From CAYTUI01 sp964441335 (GTDB lineage Bacteria > Patescibacteriota > Patescibacteriia > UBA1558 > 2-01-FULL-52-15), in contig CAYTUI010000012.1 in NCBI GenBank assembly GCA_964441335.1, forward strand, positions 1-36,545: a DNA stretch of 36,545 nucleotides. Direction: 5' to 3'. Numbering within the stretch: position 1 is the first letter of the stretch; each line of letters starts with the position of its first letter. Below are positions 11,601 to 17,685 of this stretch, piece after piece. The position numbers and the translations under genes were made by a program. Under the pieces are notes generated by a model. That model was not told where the DNA came from, made no database searches, and was given only the letters and a program-made list of their open reading frames with translations.

Positions 11601-11961
11601 TTATTATAAGAATGCCTTACCGATGTGTACCACACAGGATAAAGTAAATGTTCTTTGGAATACCCCGACTGTTCCGGCCGAACAGGATAAAATTTTAGGC
11701 TTTGCCGGAACTACCCAAGCTTGTAGTGAGAACTATAAATCATATTTCCATGTTTACCGCTATGATGCCCGATATGATACCGGCACAGCTGGTTGTATTG
11801 ACGGCAGTGCTTGTTATAAACCGCGGGTTATGGTTCAGGATAACTGGGGTTGGTGTACCTCTCCAATAGTAAGCTCATATGATTGGGGAGAAGTTGGTTT
11901 AGGCTGTGACAACGGCTTTATCTCTTTCCCGAAGTTAATTATGATTGAAAAACCTAGTTAA
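2602..11961 (+). CDS. Giant exported cysteine-rich protein (3119 aa), secretion/pilus locus
   Basis: I do not recognise a named family for the whole protein. The GTG start gives a good signal sequence (SLKKQL, then a hydrophobic run to about residue 24). Residues 60-370 are mostly helical and cysteine-poor. From about 380 to the end there are very many cysteines (about 137 in the whole protein by hand count), often as a C-x(4-9)-GC-x-(E/W/L)-(F/Y) motif, e.g. CSPDQAGCQWY, CPTEAAGCSEF, CSQEEVGCALY, CGLASVGCSEY. Between them lie three beta-sandwich, carbohydrate-binding-like segments, roughly 674-822, 1122-1257 and 1514-1768 (NLLTNGNF opening, W-Q-x(6)-L middle, VDGVKLEKG-like end). Several DxDC motifs follow (TDDDCSG, TDADCDG, DSDCTG, DIDCSS). 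A PKD-like domain (FKIDWGDGSP, about 2986) closes the protein. There is no C-terminal anchor. It is followed after 5 bp by the VirB6-like gene. A surface fibre, adhesin or pilus-tip role is inferred. It has no frameshift. Confidence 0.8.
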   Translation: MSLKKQLIILVIASVTITGLVFAFGNRQALIAAYEPVGAPIDGAEVASSLGGSAGGAPVSDIQTTFQTIWQKITKAIDWANKQTKVNLLNSALRTYLNNIAYQSATYIASGGPGGKKLLELRVPNKVFKDAGNAALGDVIGRLSDANFSQLGIDLCDPSVEFKARLTLGIIDTEAPAPPRCDIRNVQEQWKQFGNSLSTGQWLSQATIGLDASQKANFISGIFSPAQNDIGAWLKLKNFTTQKQQEAVTSAQYDLLRCQGFLNSTKIISQDIVASCQQNHQIDLDAHNLMLQEQELLVSSDAVFLTAARLFRDTLYSKFLKKFIAGGQSLSSVYGLFTNEGDNVGTLRQTLLDKLRGNVDLRRGNATDFQAQFQTTELKSLDDYGYLDELGTCPQDRALASQNNCTIDQGMLAAITNNETVAEAIDNGHLNPNGTLISYLNMAQNGSKDCYLTGYCYSNLAKLRSYRILPLGWEIAASLSPVGNPRTLKEVIDCYDNGPGCVITNPADNIFYKLIDPNWVLTAPIAQCKALVNGPQLQDVITNQRQQVCTDHPQCLSEDGQGNCIGGYGYCTKESNIWRFSGTQCQEEFASCKVFDDSDTGARYTFLSDTVQKCSPDQAGCQWYSLSKTNFGTDDLPAIDWNPNDRIYLNNNALECPTEAAGCSEFIDPETTGVNLLTNGNFNDYTLNSATDFSVPDWLDDDKPDEFAGWTANGVSFDLFTTRDESYFGLNGLRMVNDGQLTATAMTGILHDQTVTLSWYAKAANTCQTRASIGSLSTSAVSADVNLTDNWQRFQMSLTYGPDNGDQIATVFLESRAACGNIYVDGVKLEKGSSASSYSEYGENGQIYLNGTRVSCSQEEVGCALYTPVNGDPVVPGVITENDICPSECLGYESFLQLANSFDLMENASTPNESVNLIPATAANCPAVDVNCQEFTNLDEVAAGGEGRHYYSFVRQCVKDEGLGVTYYTLEGSDTAGFQVRTWQVLPSNLEITNGTVFNQPNNSTLPDGTVIADNGIAGDVGPCTNIDVGGTVCTDTPATAAACLASEVGINPNCREFFDLDGNPHYRLQDKVIFASADCHPLRRTESGTIYSGIDKDSHLCGLASVGCSEYRGNQGNNLRTVFADTFERTPVTYDPWTGNITLSNEAVSQGGHSLQFSGDSATRPVGGQIVAEREYYLSFWAKNNDADTNISFRLGQATETKCNSSTCDFAGINIPVATDWQLYKTGPLYIDEVLTPDNINLVLTANKSFIFDNVILKEAVSNLYLIKNTWNTPNSCDQPYVGAMLGCQAYQSSEGSVVNLKSFSQICRQEAVGCQAVINTHNSNSPYQQTWHQGDPSQITVSADNLDYIVVDQDKFCSTTYQGCSLLGKPQIDRSVPDFDPGYASQYSNVYLINDPDTYDQVLCSAEGLFCREYVDSQGRSSFFKDPGDRTCTYREAVNIAGTLYTGWFKTNTLEMGQIAEGCSSDGIPPFGQSDFQITEYVDNAYDGWVGTCPAGQNMCTEYVDGKKSQGTSHLSNANFVSGLDGWNSYIDFGNTAPIPIILNALEGQATLITNPYGLTQIFQSSNYFSPAISNSDTYTLSASVKINDFQVDAAKQSYAGIQLRCFWDSPDDIDYCGTIDYSVGFGSVNLDLSSPCQTDDDCSGPQVCYKRSIGYCENSTTGDLTMDVCKTDADCDGGYSCHAEPYNGAVSFTSAGQRRDHDGNFQVNADLDASLRNQWQSLHVSADLGGVSEGDELIMCYAALTVKNNGPEFTAPPDPGGNSEVDFKDINLRKSQSYFYINDQQLDVGSCNGLVSEKAGCVLFNDVSNTIKNYNTYLTYRASDRVSGQPVSPVVCDPNSSDPTLQTCTNDANAIIKVQRDRDCSEWLSCRSSMEIFDSQTNSTRQVCNQLGLCNEYSSSADLLHCANWIDGSVRKLSYGEYVTRDTSFEGIDYSGYSLYNSYPVDGLQIIDVSINADGTGPREGSPDYRLVKTITCDSTSYPACGSPASNYGDLACGPKDLSGSFTGAVFLAPNPTCVLGVDGSRFDLKSPYVIDQTARGYAEEDGPFPSSVVSGGSGGVRKLKFGFQSANVCNNSVASCELGYYKMQYGASGSAVKYFSIDGQLDAAVVPTCICGGGALDGFSCKNEDSNGNGTVEAEERCPQDGSPTLLRRSESYLNWPGYCLEKDFGTPINGSGNEYACLTWLPVDAAPGGTDFFNQNREAGYSMKAPVYTCLEMSLKEIRTAAKTYCIDSSTDLNRYEAYNSNGDKLGNLRTVKARTYVGDASFAGSTSGCDSGLGGRDSRVMVAPKLGVDGCQGEDIGIDAKGDHYTDYCVASYDGVTIFYADTTDFNDHSYDRIELESKPFAVCDVIAQAVTPAGENAAITNRFWNNYSISQLNFTINQDDAPFGSAIPGSGFNPQDFELWKVETTGKTPRAGSPYACSSLNGLCDFIGDTKSEAYIEGWKNPGYRAGETYWGPAPDDMVAKGGIWKLKEIFQKIFGVYKYQPGNSCGYVCDDGAHVGQSCASGDDTVCELSSENTCADYGSKCINSVLAGQSCKPCPIDYSGIIMMTQSLLDTGRCVSQTWYDGALGCLTATVGIVRDPRNAAYFNVGDPDSYCPENYICKLSGARCDEDSDCTGTGDTCVSKLRTKDLALADCAVPLNEVVCNTGLRKCTWGAKVLPVYCTTNSNCQGISSDTTTYTKITYRGEVLYQGDSAVDALNAKASCEPAGVAYCQGIDFNDSLDDEFIPGMYISDPVTCPAGDDEYCRASGVCKPAGEVEYTGGICDRTGYFCQQDTECPEYDVDDHPTPCQPQPGPSYVNYCEFKPDSYVTLCDPDTDIFCAPNCSTNLDADNYNARCRDNSIRPEALPLDATMTGDMAASRARAVPGVCKEDERITCLQDIDCSSVGGMCIDIVDSQITQISDRDSSKYSDAAHGPFIAATECDPQTTICSQGAFQTFSINNVTSSDIVVENENSFLANLTFYAAAFKDHMPLRYFKIDWGDGSPISSLGYYKNALPMCTTQDKVNVLWNTPTVPAEQDKILGFAGTTQACSENYKSYFHVYRYDARYDTGTAGCIDGSACYKPRVMVQDNWGWCTSPIVSSYDWGEVGLGCDNGFISFPKLIMIEKPS

Positions 11962-11966
11962 AGATT

Positions 11967-14363
11967 ATGATGAACTTTAGAAAACTTAAGAAGTGGATAC
12001 TGCCATTATTTTTGATAATGGTGGGGGGTTTAACGCCGTTTATTGTGTTGGGGCAAGCCCCTGGTATTGAAGGTAAGTTATTGAATTTCTTAGGCCAGAT
12101 ACTTTATTTCTTGATGGTGGTGGTACCGGGCGGGATAATGACCTTGATACTGCTGATGTTGACCAAGATCTTGAGCTATAGTGATTTTGCTAACGAGCCT
12201 GTAATCAACATTGGTTGGAGTGTTTTAAGGGATCTCGGCAACATGTTTTTTATCGCTATTTTACTGACTATTGCTATTGGTACAATTTTGAAAAGCAGTC
12301 GCTATGGTTATCAGCAGAATTTGCGCCGCTTGATAGTCATGGCTATCCTGATAAATTTCAGTAAGACCATTGTTCTATTTTTTATTGATTTATCGCAAGC
12401 TGTCACTATTGCCTTCGTTAATGCCTTTATTGATTCTTTGCAGGCCGGTTATTTACGGTTGTTAGGCTTAACTTCGGTGATAAATTTTGGTAATGATCCG
12501 ACGGGCACTATTTTTGGGCCTGCAATTGACGATTTGACCGTGCTGACCAGAATCGTGTTGGCCGGTATTATGATAATTATTGCCACTTTGGTAATCGCTG
12601 TTATTACTTTTATTTTCGCTCTGCGAATAATTTATTTTGCTTTTATAATTGTCTTGGCGCCCCTAGCTTTCGTGGCCAGTACTATGCCAACAGCCAAGAA
12701 ATATTATGATGAGTGGTGGGATACTTTTGGTAAATATCTGGTGGTTGGTCCTGTTCTGGCTTTTTTCCTCTGGTTTGCTTTTACTATGGTGTCGCAAAAT
12801 AACTTTGTTGGATTTAAGGATGGAGAAGGTGAAGTTAAAGGAGAGGATGAAATTGTAGCCAAAGGAAAGGATGTTAGTGGTGATTCATTGGCCGACACTT
12901 TAAAACGCTATTTTATTGGTATCGCTTTACTGATGGGAGCTTTGACCATGGCTGATAAATTGGGCGTGGCCGGAGCCTCTATGGGACGGGCTGTTTCCGG
13001 TAAGATTACGGGTGCCGGTAAAAGAGTTTTGGTCGGAAAATCCGGAGCCGGCGGAGTACTTGGTTTAGGTCGGGCTGGAGCAGGGTTTACAGTTGGGAAG
13101 ATTACGTCTGGTGTAAGCACCTTGGATAGGGGAATTTCTTCAAGAATGGGTGCTACAACCCAAAGAGCATTTGATAGTAAGATTGGACAAAAGCTTGGCG
13201 GCCAAAGAACTGCAGGAGTGCTTATGGGAGCTACCAGAGCCGCTAAAGGAGCTGTGGGTTACGCTTCTGGTGTTAAAGCTTATACAGCGGCCGGTAGAGC
13301 ATTCGCTGGGGTTGATAAAGCTCAACAGCAAAAGAATCTTAGCGCTAATTTGGCGGAAGCCAGAACTTCCGAGGTGCCTCGGTTACAACAAGATTTACAT
13401 GGGTTTGATCAGAGTAAGGCTAGGGCAGCTGCAGCGGAGTTGACGGATAGAGGAGTCTATAAGTTAGGCGCGCCAGAGTATAAAGATAAGAAAACACAGG
13501 ATGAAGATATTAGGAAGTCTATGAAACTATTAGGGGGTGGCGGACCTGCTACGCGCGATAAATCTACTGAAATAAACAGGTCTCATGTCGATCTCATAAC
13601 AGATGATGTACAAAGACAACAAGTAATGAATGATATCGTTAGAGAAGGGCAGGAGAGAAGATATCTTGGTGGTATAGGATTGACAGAGGATGTTGTAGAT
13701 AAGGGAACAAAAGCCGGTATAGTTGGTGGCAAAAGATGGGGCGAAATTATTCAATCTAGTAGTGAACCAGCTAAAAAGATTTCAGCTGAAACTTTTAAGG
13801 TGTTAAGGGGTAAGGCTATGGGGGATCTCGCCACAATCACTCCGGAGCAAGCCGAGGCTGATGAGGGGCAAAGAAAACAAAGAGCCGAATATAAGGAGGA
13901 GGTCACCAAATGGAGTAAATTAGGAGTGCAAGCCGATCCTAAACAGGCCGATCAATTTATTCCTGATGCTGGAGCGGCAGGAGCTACAGCTACAGATATA
14001 GAGGTTACTCAAAATATAGCTATGAATATTTCGGGAGACAACTTAAAAGATATGAACCATGAGTCTATTGCTAGAGTGGCTCCGTATTTGCCTGATTCAG
14101 TCATTACTAACGCCGTTAGATTGGGTATAGAGGGCGCTAAACTGACGACAATCGCAGATTCTGTTCATCGCGCTTTGAAGAAGGTTGAGACAGAAGGCCG
14201 GACAGATCCAGAGTCTCTAGAGATTAAGCGAAGATTGGAGGAGACAATCCAATGGATCCATAATAGCGGACATTTTAAAGGTACTCTACCAAAAGGTTTT
14301 CCTGAAAGGAAAGAGAAGAAGAAAAAAAAGGAAGATGAGTTTGAAAATGGAGGAGGAATTTAA
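11967..14363 (+). CDS. VirB6/TrbL-like polytopic membrane protein with long cytoplasmic tail
   Basis: 798 residues. The first 30 look like a signal or first membrane helix; further hydrophobic helices lie at about 41-68, 88-107, 120-140, 193-233, 256-275 and 312-330. Helix rhythm and the YYDEWWDTFGKY segment before a late helix fit the VirB6/TrbL family of type IV secretion inner-membrane channel proteins. After residue 330 the protein changes to a glycine/alanine-rich stretch (GAGKRVLVGKSGAGG) and then about 400 charged, helical residues ending in KKKKKEDEFENGGGI, probably cytoplasmic. The start has two adjacent ATGs (11967, 11970), 5 bp after the giant gene. A role as channel scaffold for exporting the giant protein or the pilin-like protein is inferred from context. 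Family-level confidence is good; the tail is unassigned. Confidence 0.75.
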   Translation: MMNFRKLKKWILPLFLIMVGGLTPFIVLGQAPGIEGKLLNFLGQILYFLMVVVPGGIMTLILLMLTKILSYSDFANEPVINIGWSVLRDLGNMFFIAILLTIAIGTILKSSRYGYQQNLRRLIVMAILINFSKTIVLFFIDLSQAVTIAFVNAFIDSLQAGYLRLLGLTSVINFGNDPTGTIFGPAIDDLTVLTRIVLAGIMIIIATLVIAVITFIFALRIIYFAFIIVLAPLAFVASTMPTAKKYYDEWWDTFGKYLVVGPVLAFFLWFAFTMVSQNNFVGFKDGEGEVKGEDEIVAKGKDVSGDSLADTLKRYFIGIALLMGALTMADKLGVAGASMGRAVSGKITGAGKRVLVGKSGAGGVLGLGRAGAGFTVGKITSGVSTLDRGISSRMGATTQRAFDSKIGQKLGGQRTAGVLMGATRAAKGAVGYASGVKAYTAAGRAFAGVDKAQQQKNLSANLAEARTSEVPRLQQDLHGFDQSKARAAAAELTDRGVYKLGAPEYKDKKTQDEDIRKSMKLLGGGGPATRDKSTEINRSHVDLITDDVQRQQVMNDIVREGQERRYLGGIGLTEDVVDKGTKAGIVGGKRWGEIIQSSSEPAKKISAETFKVLRGKAMGDLATITPEQAEADEGQRKQRAEYKEEVTKWSKLGVQADPKQADQFIPDAGAAGATATDIEVTQNIAMNISGDNLKDMNHESIARVAPYLPDSVITNAVRLGIEGAKLTTIADSVHRALKKVETEGRTDPESLEIKRRLEETIQWIHNSGHFKGTLPKGFPERKEKKKKKEDEFENGGGI

Positions 14364-14415
14364 TTAGTTTAGTAAGTTTTTGAATTAGAGAAAAGAATAA
14401 TCTTTGAGGAGAGCA

Positions 14416-15642
14416 ATGACTTTTGATCAAATACCAGAGGAAGCTAAGGATATTATTTTTGATGAAAAAAATCCGCAAATAAATGGACAGATTGCGGATG
14501 CTTTTAACTTAACCTCCAATGATTTGGATAACGTTCTGGATTTGTTAATGCAAGTCATGACCAAGGAAATACCTGTTCTGGAATTTCCTGTGGCCTTGGC
14601 CAGACTTAATATGAAAGATGTAAATAGCGGGCAGTTGGCTTTGGAATTTGCTTTAAAAAGATTATGGCCGTTACAGAATTTTTTAGGCAGTGTGGATATT
14701 TTAATTAGAAGGTTGGGTGGAGAAGTGCCACAGTTTGCGCCGAAAATTGTTAAAGCAGCAACTAGCCCTGAAAATGTCAGTGTCCTGACTGACGCTAGAA
14801 AGTTTATGGAAGGTGCCAGTAAACTGCGGTATTTATTGTTAACGCGGACAACTTTAAGAAATGAACAGGATAAAATAATTGACCCGACGATTGAAAATTG
14901 GCTGAAAGATTATTTGCGTTATGCAGGCGAAGCTCCTAACGACAGTCTGACCCGCAGTGAATATTTAGTTAAAAGTAGAAACGCCGCTAGCCTGGCAAAT
15001 GACGACAAGCAGAATTTATTGAATTTCCTAATTTCTTACGGCGATCAGGCAAGTATGGAATTTTCTATCAGTGACGGATTTTTAACTGTCGCGTCGGAGA
15101 CAGAATCAAAGTCCGAAGCCCGACCGGAAATTGATCTGCAGGAATCGTTGCAGAAATATAAAGAGGAGGCTGCCAATTTCCAATCTTTGGTCAGTCATAA
15201 TCTGGAGTCTATTAAATTGGAGACTGACGGGCAGACTAGCCAGTTGGCGGATATTTTATGGCGTTGCCTGGGTTTAGGCGAGCAAGACAGAGCTTTAACA
15301 ACCCTATATTTATTGGTTGATAAACAGATGCTGGCTAATTTGCTGAAAGAGGACCAACGGTTTATCGGGATTGTCAGACGGTATATTAATGTGCGATTCG
15401 GCAGTGAAGCTAAAACGTTCTGGGAACCACAACAAGTTACGGCTATTTATTGGGGGATATTTTTCAGCTTGGTCTTTGAAGAGAAATTGAAGTTTAGCGC
15501 CAGTCAGTCGGCAGTGATGGCGCATTATTTGTGCCAGAAAATGGGTATGAAAAACAAGCCTGTCTATTTAGACAAGGCTTCTGGTGTTTTTCGTTTTAGA
15601 GAAATAGATTTTAGTGACAAAAAATTCAAGTTTGCGGACTAA
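14416..15642 (+). CDS. Unknown helical protein of the secretion locus
   Basis: Not recognised. I set the start at the ATG at 14416 because a strong Shine-Dalgarno sequence, GAGGAG, ends five bases upstream; the TTG at 14404 would put that site inside the gene. The 408 residues are soluble, with no signal or membrane segment, predicted almost all helical, with a repeated amphipathic pattern in the first 120 residues (AFNLTSNDLDNVLDLLMQV). A short acidic, low-complexity stretch near residue 230 separates two halves. It follows the VirB6-like gene by 52 bp and points in the same direction, so a cytoplasmic accessory role for the export locus is possible. The stop TAA lies inside a 14-bp direct repeat whose second copy supplies the efp stop on the other strand. 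Confidence 0.7.
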   Translation: MTFDQIPEEAKDIIFDEKNPQINGQIADAFNLTSNDLDNVLDLLMQVMTKEIPVLEFPVALARLNMKDVNSGQLALEFALKRLWPLQNFLGSVDILIRRLGGEVPQFAPKIVKAATSPENVSVLTDARKFMEGASKLRYLLLTRTTLRNEQDKIIDPTIENWLKDYLRYAGEAPNDSLTRSEYLVKSRNAASLANDDKQNLLNFLISYGDQASMEFSISDGFLTVASETESKSEARPEIDLQESLQKYKEEAANFQSLVSHNLESIKLETDGQTSQLADILWRCLGLGEQDRALTTLYLLVDKQMLANLLKEDQRFIGIVRRYINVRFGSEAKTFWEPQQVTAIYWGIFFSLVFEEKLKFSASQSAVMAHYLCQKMGMKNKPVYLDKASGVFRFREIDFSDKKFKFAD

Positions 15643-15721
15643 GCGCGCTCTATCCCTCGACTCGCCAAGCTGAGCTTGGCTTCGCTCGGGACAAGCTACT
15701 TCGAGCGCTAAGCGCGCTCTA
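15639..15721. repeat. Palindromic insert flanked by a 14-bp direct repeat
   Basis: CTAAGCGCGCTCTA occurs at 15639-15652 and again at 15708-15721. Between the copies is a hairpin-rich insert with the near-perfect palindrome GCCAAGCTGAGCTTGGC (15664-15680). The first copy contains the TAA stop of the plus-strand gene and the second contains the TAG stop of efp on the minus strand. It resembles a small MITE-like insertion with a target duplication, or a bidirectional transcription-end structure; no T-run is present on either side. Confidence 0.7.
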
Positions 15722-16265
15722 CGTATTCGCTGGTTTCAGTATTGATGATAATTTTATCGCCCTGTTTAATAAACAAGGGTGTTTTTATTTCCGCGCCGGT
15801 TTCTAAGGTTACAACTTTGGTAGCTGTGCCGCCGGTATCGCCTTTAACTCCGGGCGGAGCCGAGACCACCTCTAAAGTTATTTTTTTCGGTAGAGCAACA
15901 GTTACCGGTTTACCGTTATATAACATGACGTCAACAATCTGACCGTCCTTTAAAAACTTAGCGCCGTCGCCAATGCTGTCGCTGGAAAATTCAAACTGTT
16001 CAAAAGATTCATTGTCCATGAAAAAATGGTTGGCGCCCTCTTTGTAAAGAAAGTTGGCCGAGCCTCTGCCCAGATCAGCTTCTTCGGCTTTATCACCACC
16101 GGAAAATGATTTTTCCAAAGTGGCTCCGGTAATTAAATTCTTTAATTTAGTTTTCAAAGTCGCACCGCCCCGAGCCACCTTGATGTGCTGGGTGAAAACG
16201 ACTTGGTAGGGCTCATCGTTAATACTAATGACGGTCCCGAGTTTAATATCGCTGATTGTTAGCAT
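15708..16265 (-). CDS. efp: Elongation factor P
   Basis: EF-P enters the ribosome between the P and E sites and relieves stalling at polyproline stretches. The 185-residue length and three-domain pattern fit: KOW-like N-domain (MLTISDIKLGTVISI), and OB domains with FLKDGQIVDVMLYNGKPVTVALP and PPGVKGDTGGTATKVVTLETG, the last being the conserved EF-P signature region. The tip loop that is post-translationally modified in other bacteria reads HIKVARGGATLKTK, so arginine (Arg32) stands where Escherichia coli has the lysylated lysine; no EpmA or EarP gene is in this window. It is the last gene of the rpsF-ssb-rpsR direction, 121 bp after rpsR, separated by repeat arrays. Start ATG at 16263-16265. 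Confidence 0.95.
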   Translation of the reverse strand: MLTISDIKLGTVISINDEPYQVVFTQHIKVARGGATLKTKLKNLITGATLEKSFSGGDKAEEADLGRGSANFLYKEGANHFFMDNESFEQFEFSSDSIGDGAKFLKDGQIVDVMLYNGKPVTVALPKKITLEVVSAPPGVKGDTGGTATKVVTLETGAEIKTPLFIKQGDKIIINTETSEYVERA

Positions 16266-16266
16266 A

Positions 16267-16388
16267 GAGAGTAGATTAGTAGGTAAGTAGGAGAGTAGGT
16301 TAGTAGATAATAGCTTTTAGCTTATAGCTGATAGCTTTTAGTATGTTGAACGGCTGCCTAACAGCTATCAGCTAACCAACTAACAGCT
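16267..16388. repeat. Adjacent octamer and heptamer arrays between rpsR and efp
   Basis: Five 8-bp units NNNAGTAG occupy 16267-16306. They are followed by five 7-bp units of the type CTNATAG/CTTTTAG at 16307-16341. After a short loop, 16360-16388 holds the reverse-complement words (AACAGCT, ATCAGCT), and TAGCTGATAGCT in the first arm pairs exactly with AGCTATCAGCTA in the second. The arrays fill the entire rpsR-efp gap and touch the rpsR stop. Confidence 0.8.
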
Positions 16389-16608
16389 ACTTAGAGACGT
16401 ATGGGAGCAAAGCCATGAAGCGGGAGTGCTTAATAGCTTGGGCTACCTTTCGTTGGTGCTTAGCGCAAACTCCGCTTCTGCGACGCGGCACGATTTTGCC
16501 GTAGGAAGAAGTGAAACGCTGGAGAACCTGACTATTTTTATAATCAATTTCATCCATAGAGTTGACGCAAAAGTGACAATATTTTTTATCTTTTTCCATT
16601 GCTTTCAT
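16387..16608 (-). CDS. rpsR: 30S ribosomal protein S18
   Basis: S18 binds 16S rRNA in the platform together with S6. The 73-residue protein has the family core (DYKNSQVLQRFTSSYGKIVPRRRSGVCAKHQRKVAQAIKHSR) in a shorter form here described by its key parts: an N-terminal CHFC pair, IVPRRRSG, then CAKH. The CxxC plus CxxH set marks the zinc-binding (C+) version of S18. Two in-frame ATGs (16608 and 16599) are possible starts; neither has a clear Shine-Dalgarno site. It lies 6 bp after ssb in the classic rpsF-ssb-rpsR order. Confidence 0.95.
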   Translation of the reverse strand: MKAMEKDKKYCHFCVNSMDEIDYKNSQVLQRFTSSYGKIVPRRRSGVCAKHQRKVAQAIKHSRFMALLPYVSK

Positions 16609-16614
16609 ATTAAT

Positions 16615-17061
16615 TTAGAATGGTATATCTTCAACGCTGATTTCCTGATCACCGCCATCGTTAGCTGGTGCTGGTTGTTCAGCTTCGGCCGAAGTAGTGG
16701 TGCTGGCTGTTGGGCCACCAAAACCGCCCTCGCCTTTTCTGTCCAACATAATCATGTTGTCGGCGATAATTTCTGTGCGATATCTTTTGACGGCGTTCTG
16801 ATCATCCCAGCTGCGGGTTTCAATCCGGCCTTCAATGTATATCTTGCTACCCTTTTTAACATACTGACCGATTATTTCCGCCAGTTTTCTCCAAGCGACA
16901 ATATTATGAAACTCGGCCTTCTTTTGTTTTTGGCCAGTGGCGTCGGTCCAGACCAAATTGGTAGCAATACTGAAAGAAGCTACGCTTTGGCCGCTGGGAG
17001 TCGTTCTTATTTCGGGATCGCGCACAACATTGCCGATAATCATTGCTTTGTTGAGATCCAT
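16615..17061 (-). CDS. ssb: Single-stranded DNA-binding protein
   Basis: SSB coats single-stranded DNA during replication, repair and recombination. The OB fold occupies residues 1 to about 105 (MDLNKAMIIGNVVRDPE at the start, then the typical FHNIVAWRKLAEI and YVKKGSKIYIEGRI strands). A flexible Gly/Thr/Ala/Pro linker follows, and the acidic tip SVEDIPF ends in the universal D-x-P-F-like tail that recruits partner enzymes. At 148 residues it is of usual bacterial length. It lies 13 bp after rpsF and 6 bp before rpsR, the standard order, and no separate promoter is seen. Confidence 0.96.
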   Translation of the reverse strand: MDLNKAMIIGNVVRDPEIRTTPSGQSVASFSIATNLVWTDATGQKQKKAEFHNIVAWRKLAEIIGQYVKKGSKIYIEGRIETRSWDDQNAVKRYRTEIIADNMIMLDRKGEGGFGGPTASTTTSAEAEQPAPANDGGDQEISVEDIPF

Positions 17062-17074
17062 AAGAGTAATTTAC

Positions 17075-17542
17075 TTATTTAATTTCTTGCCCGAGCAGTT
17101 CGTCGAGCTTTTCGTCCAGCTTGTCCAGACTAATTTTAGGAGCTTTTTTCTCAGCCGGTTTGCTGACAGGCTTAAGTTTCTCCTGCTTCAGCTGTTTTCT
17201 GGCTTTAATTTTGGCCAGTTTGCCAGCTTTAACTTCTTCTTGCTCCGGAGTCAGCACTTTTTTGGTGACTATCAGATGTCGGAGCAGGGAGTTATTAAGC
17301 ATCAAGAGTCTGTCCAACTCTTTAACGCTAGCCGGATCCAAATCAAATTCCACGGTGACATAGTAACCGTGTTTTTCTTTTTTGATTGGATAGGCTAATT
17401 TTTTGCGGCCCAATATTGATTCGCGACTGACGGCTCCTTTCAGTTTGCCTGAAATGAGTTCGTTGACCTGCTTCTGAATATTGGGATATTCAGTTTCCGC
17501 CAGCGCGGCAGAAATGATATATGTCAATTCATAATGAGACAT
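17075..17542 (-). CDS. rpsF: 30S ribosomal protein S6
   Basis: S6 is the partner of S18 on the 30S platform. Residues 1-100 match the S6 ferredoxin-like fold (MSHYELTYIISA start, then SILGRKKLAYPIKKEKHGYY, a clear S6 core signature). The last 55 residues form a lysine/alanine-rich extension (PEQEEVKAGKLAKIKARKQL and beyond) ending in an acidic helix, making the protein longer than a minimal S6. It is the first gene of the operon, behind a TTGACA-17-TATATT promoter and a leader of about 217 nt with two strong hairpins. In many bacteria the S6:S18 complex represses this operon through a leader RNA structure; that is likely here but not shown. Confidence 0.96.
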   Translation of the reverse strand: MSHYELTYIISAALAETEYPNIQKQVNELISGKLKGAVSRESILGRKKLAYPIKKEKHGYYVTVEFDLDPASVKELDRLLMLNNSLLRHLIVTKKVLTPEQEEVKAGKLAKIKARKQLKQEKLKPVSKPAEKKAPKISLDKLDEKLDELLGQEIK

Positions 17543-17572
17543 ACTTAACCTTAATTCAGTTAATGATTAAGG

Positions 17573-17611
17573 ATTCCGCCAATAATTAAAACCCCAAAGG
17601 GGTGGCGGAAT
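17573..17611 (-). promoter_or_regulatory. Leader hairpin before rpsF, candidate S6:S18 autoregulatory element
   Basis: On the transcript (minus strand) AUUCCGCC pairs perfectly with GGCGGAAU (17604-17611 with 17573-17580), enclosing an ACCCC/GGGGU hairpin with a UUU loop and a one-sided 10-nt A/U bulge. It ends 30 bases before the rpsF ATG. Position fits an S6:S18 translational operator, but I could not match it to the published motif base by base. Confidence 0.5.
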
Positions 17612-17628
17612 ACGGCTTATGTAGGTCG

Positions 17629-17685
17629 TCCGCCTTCGCTGAGCTATAGCGTGGTTATACGCGCTTGATACTCAGCTTCGGCGGA
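17629..17685. repeat. 57-bp near-perfect inverted repeat in the rpsF leader
   Basis: TCCGCC (17629-17634) pairs with GGCGGA (17680-17685), GCTGAG (17638-17643) with CTCAGC (17671-17676), with a symmetrical TTC/TTC mismatch between them, and TATAGCG pairs with CGCTTGATA inside. This cruciform-like sequence resembles REP/MITE palindromes rather than a protein-binding operator. It lies inside the transcribed leader of rpsF. Confidence 0.65.

Noticed and set aside
14404..14415. TTG start for the 408-aa protein
   Set aside because: It would put the strong GAGGAG ribosome binding site inside the coding sequence; the ATG at 14416 is correctly spaced from it.
16426..17082. Plus-strand reading frame of 218 codons
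   Set aside because: It lies antisense to rpsR and ssb, which are certain genes; the translation shows no domain and has the composition of an antisense frame.
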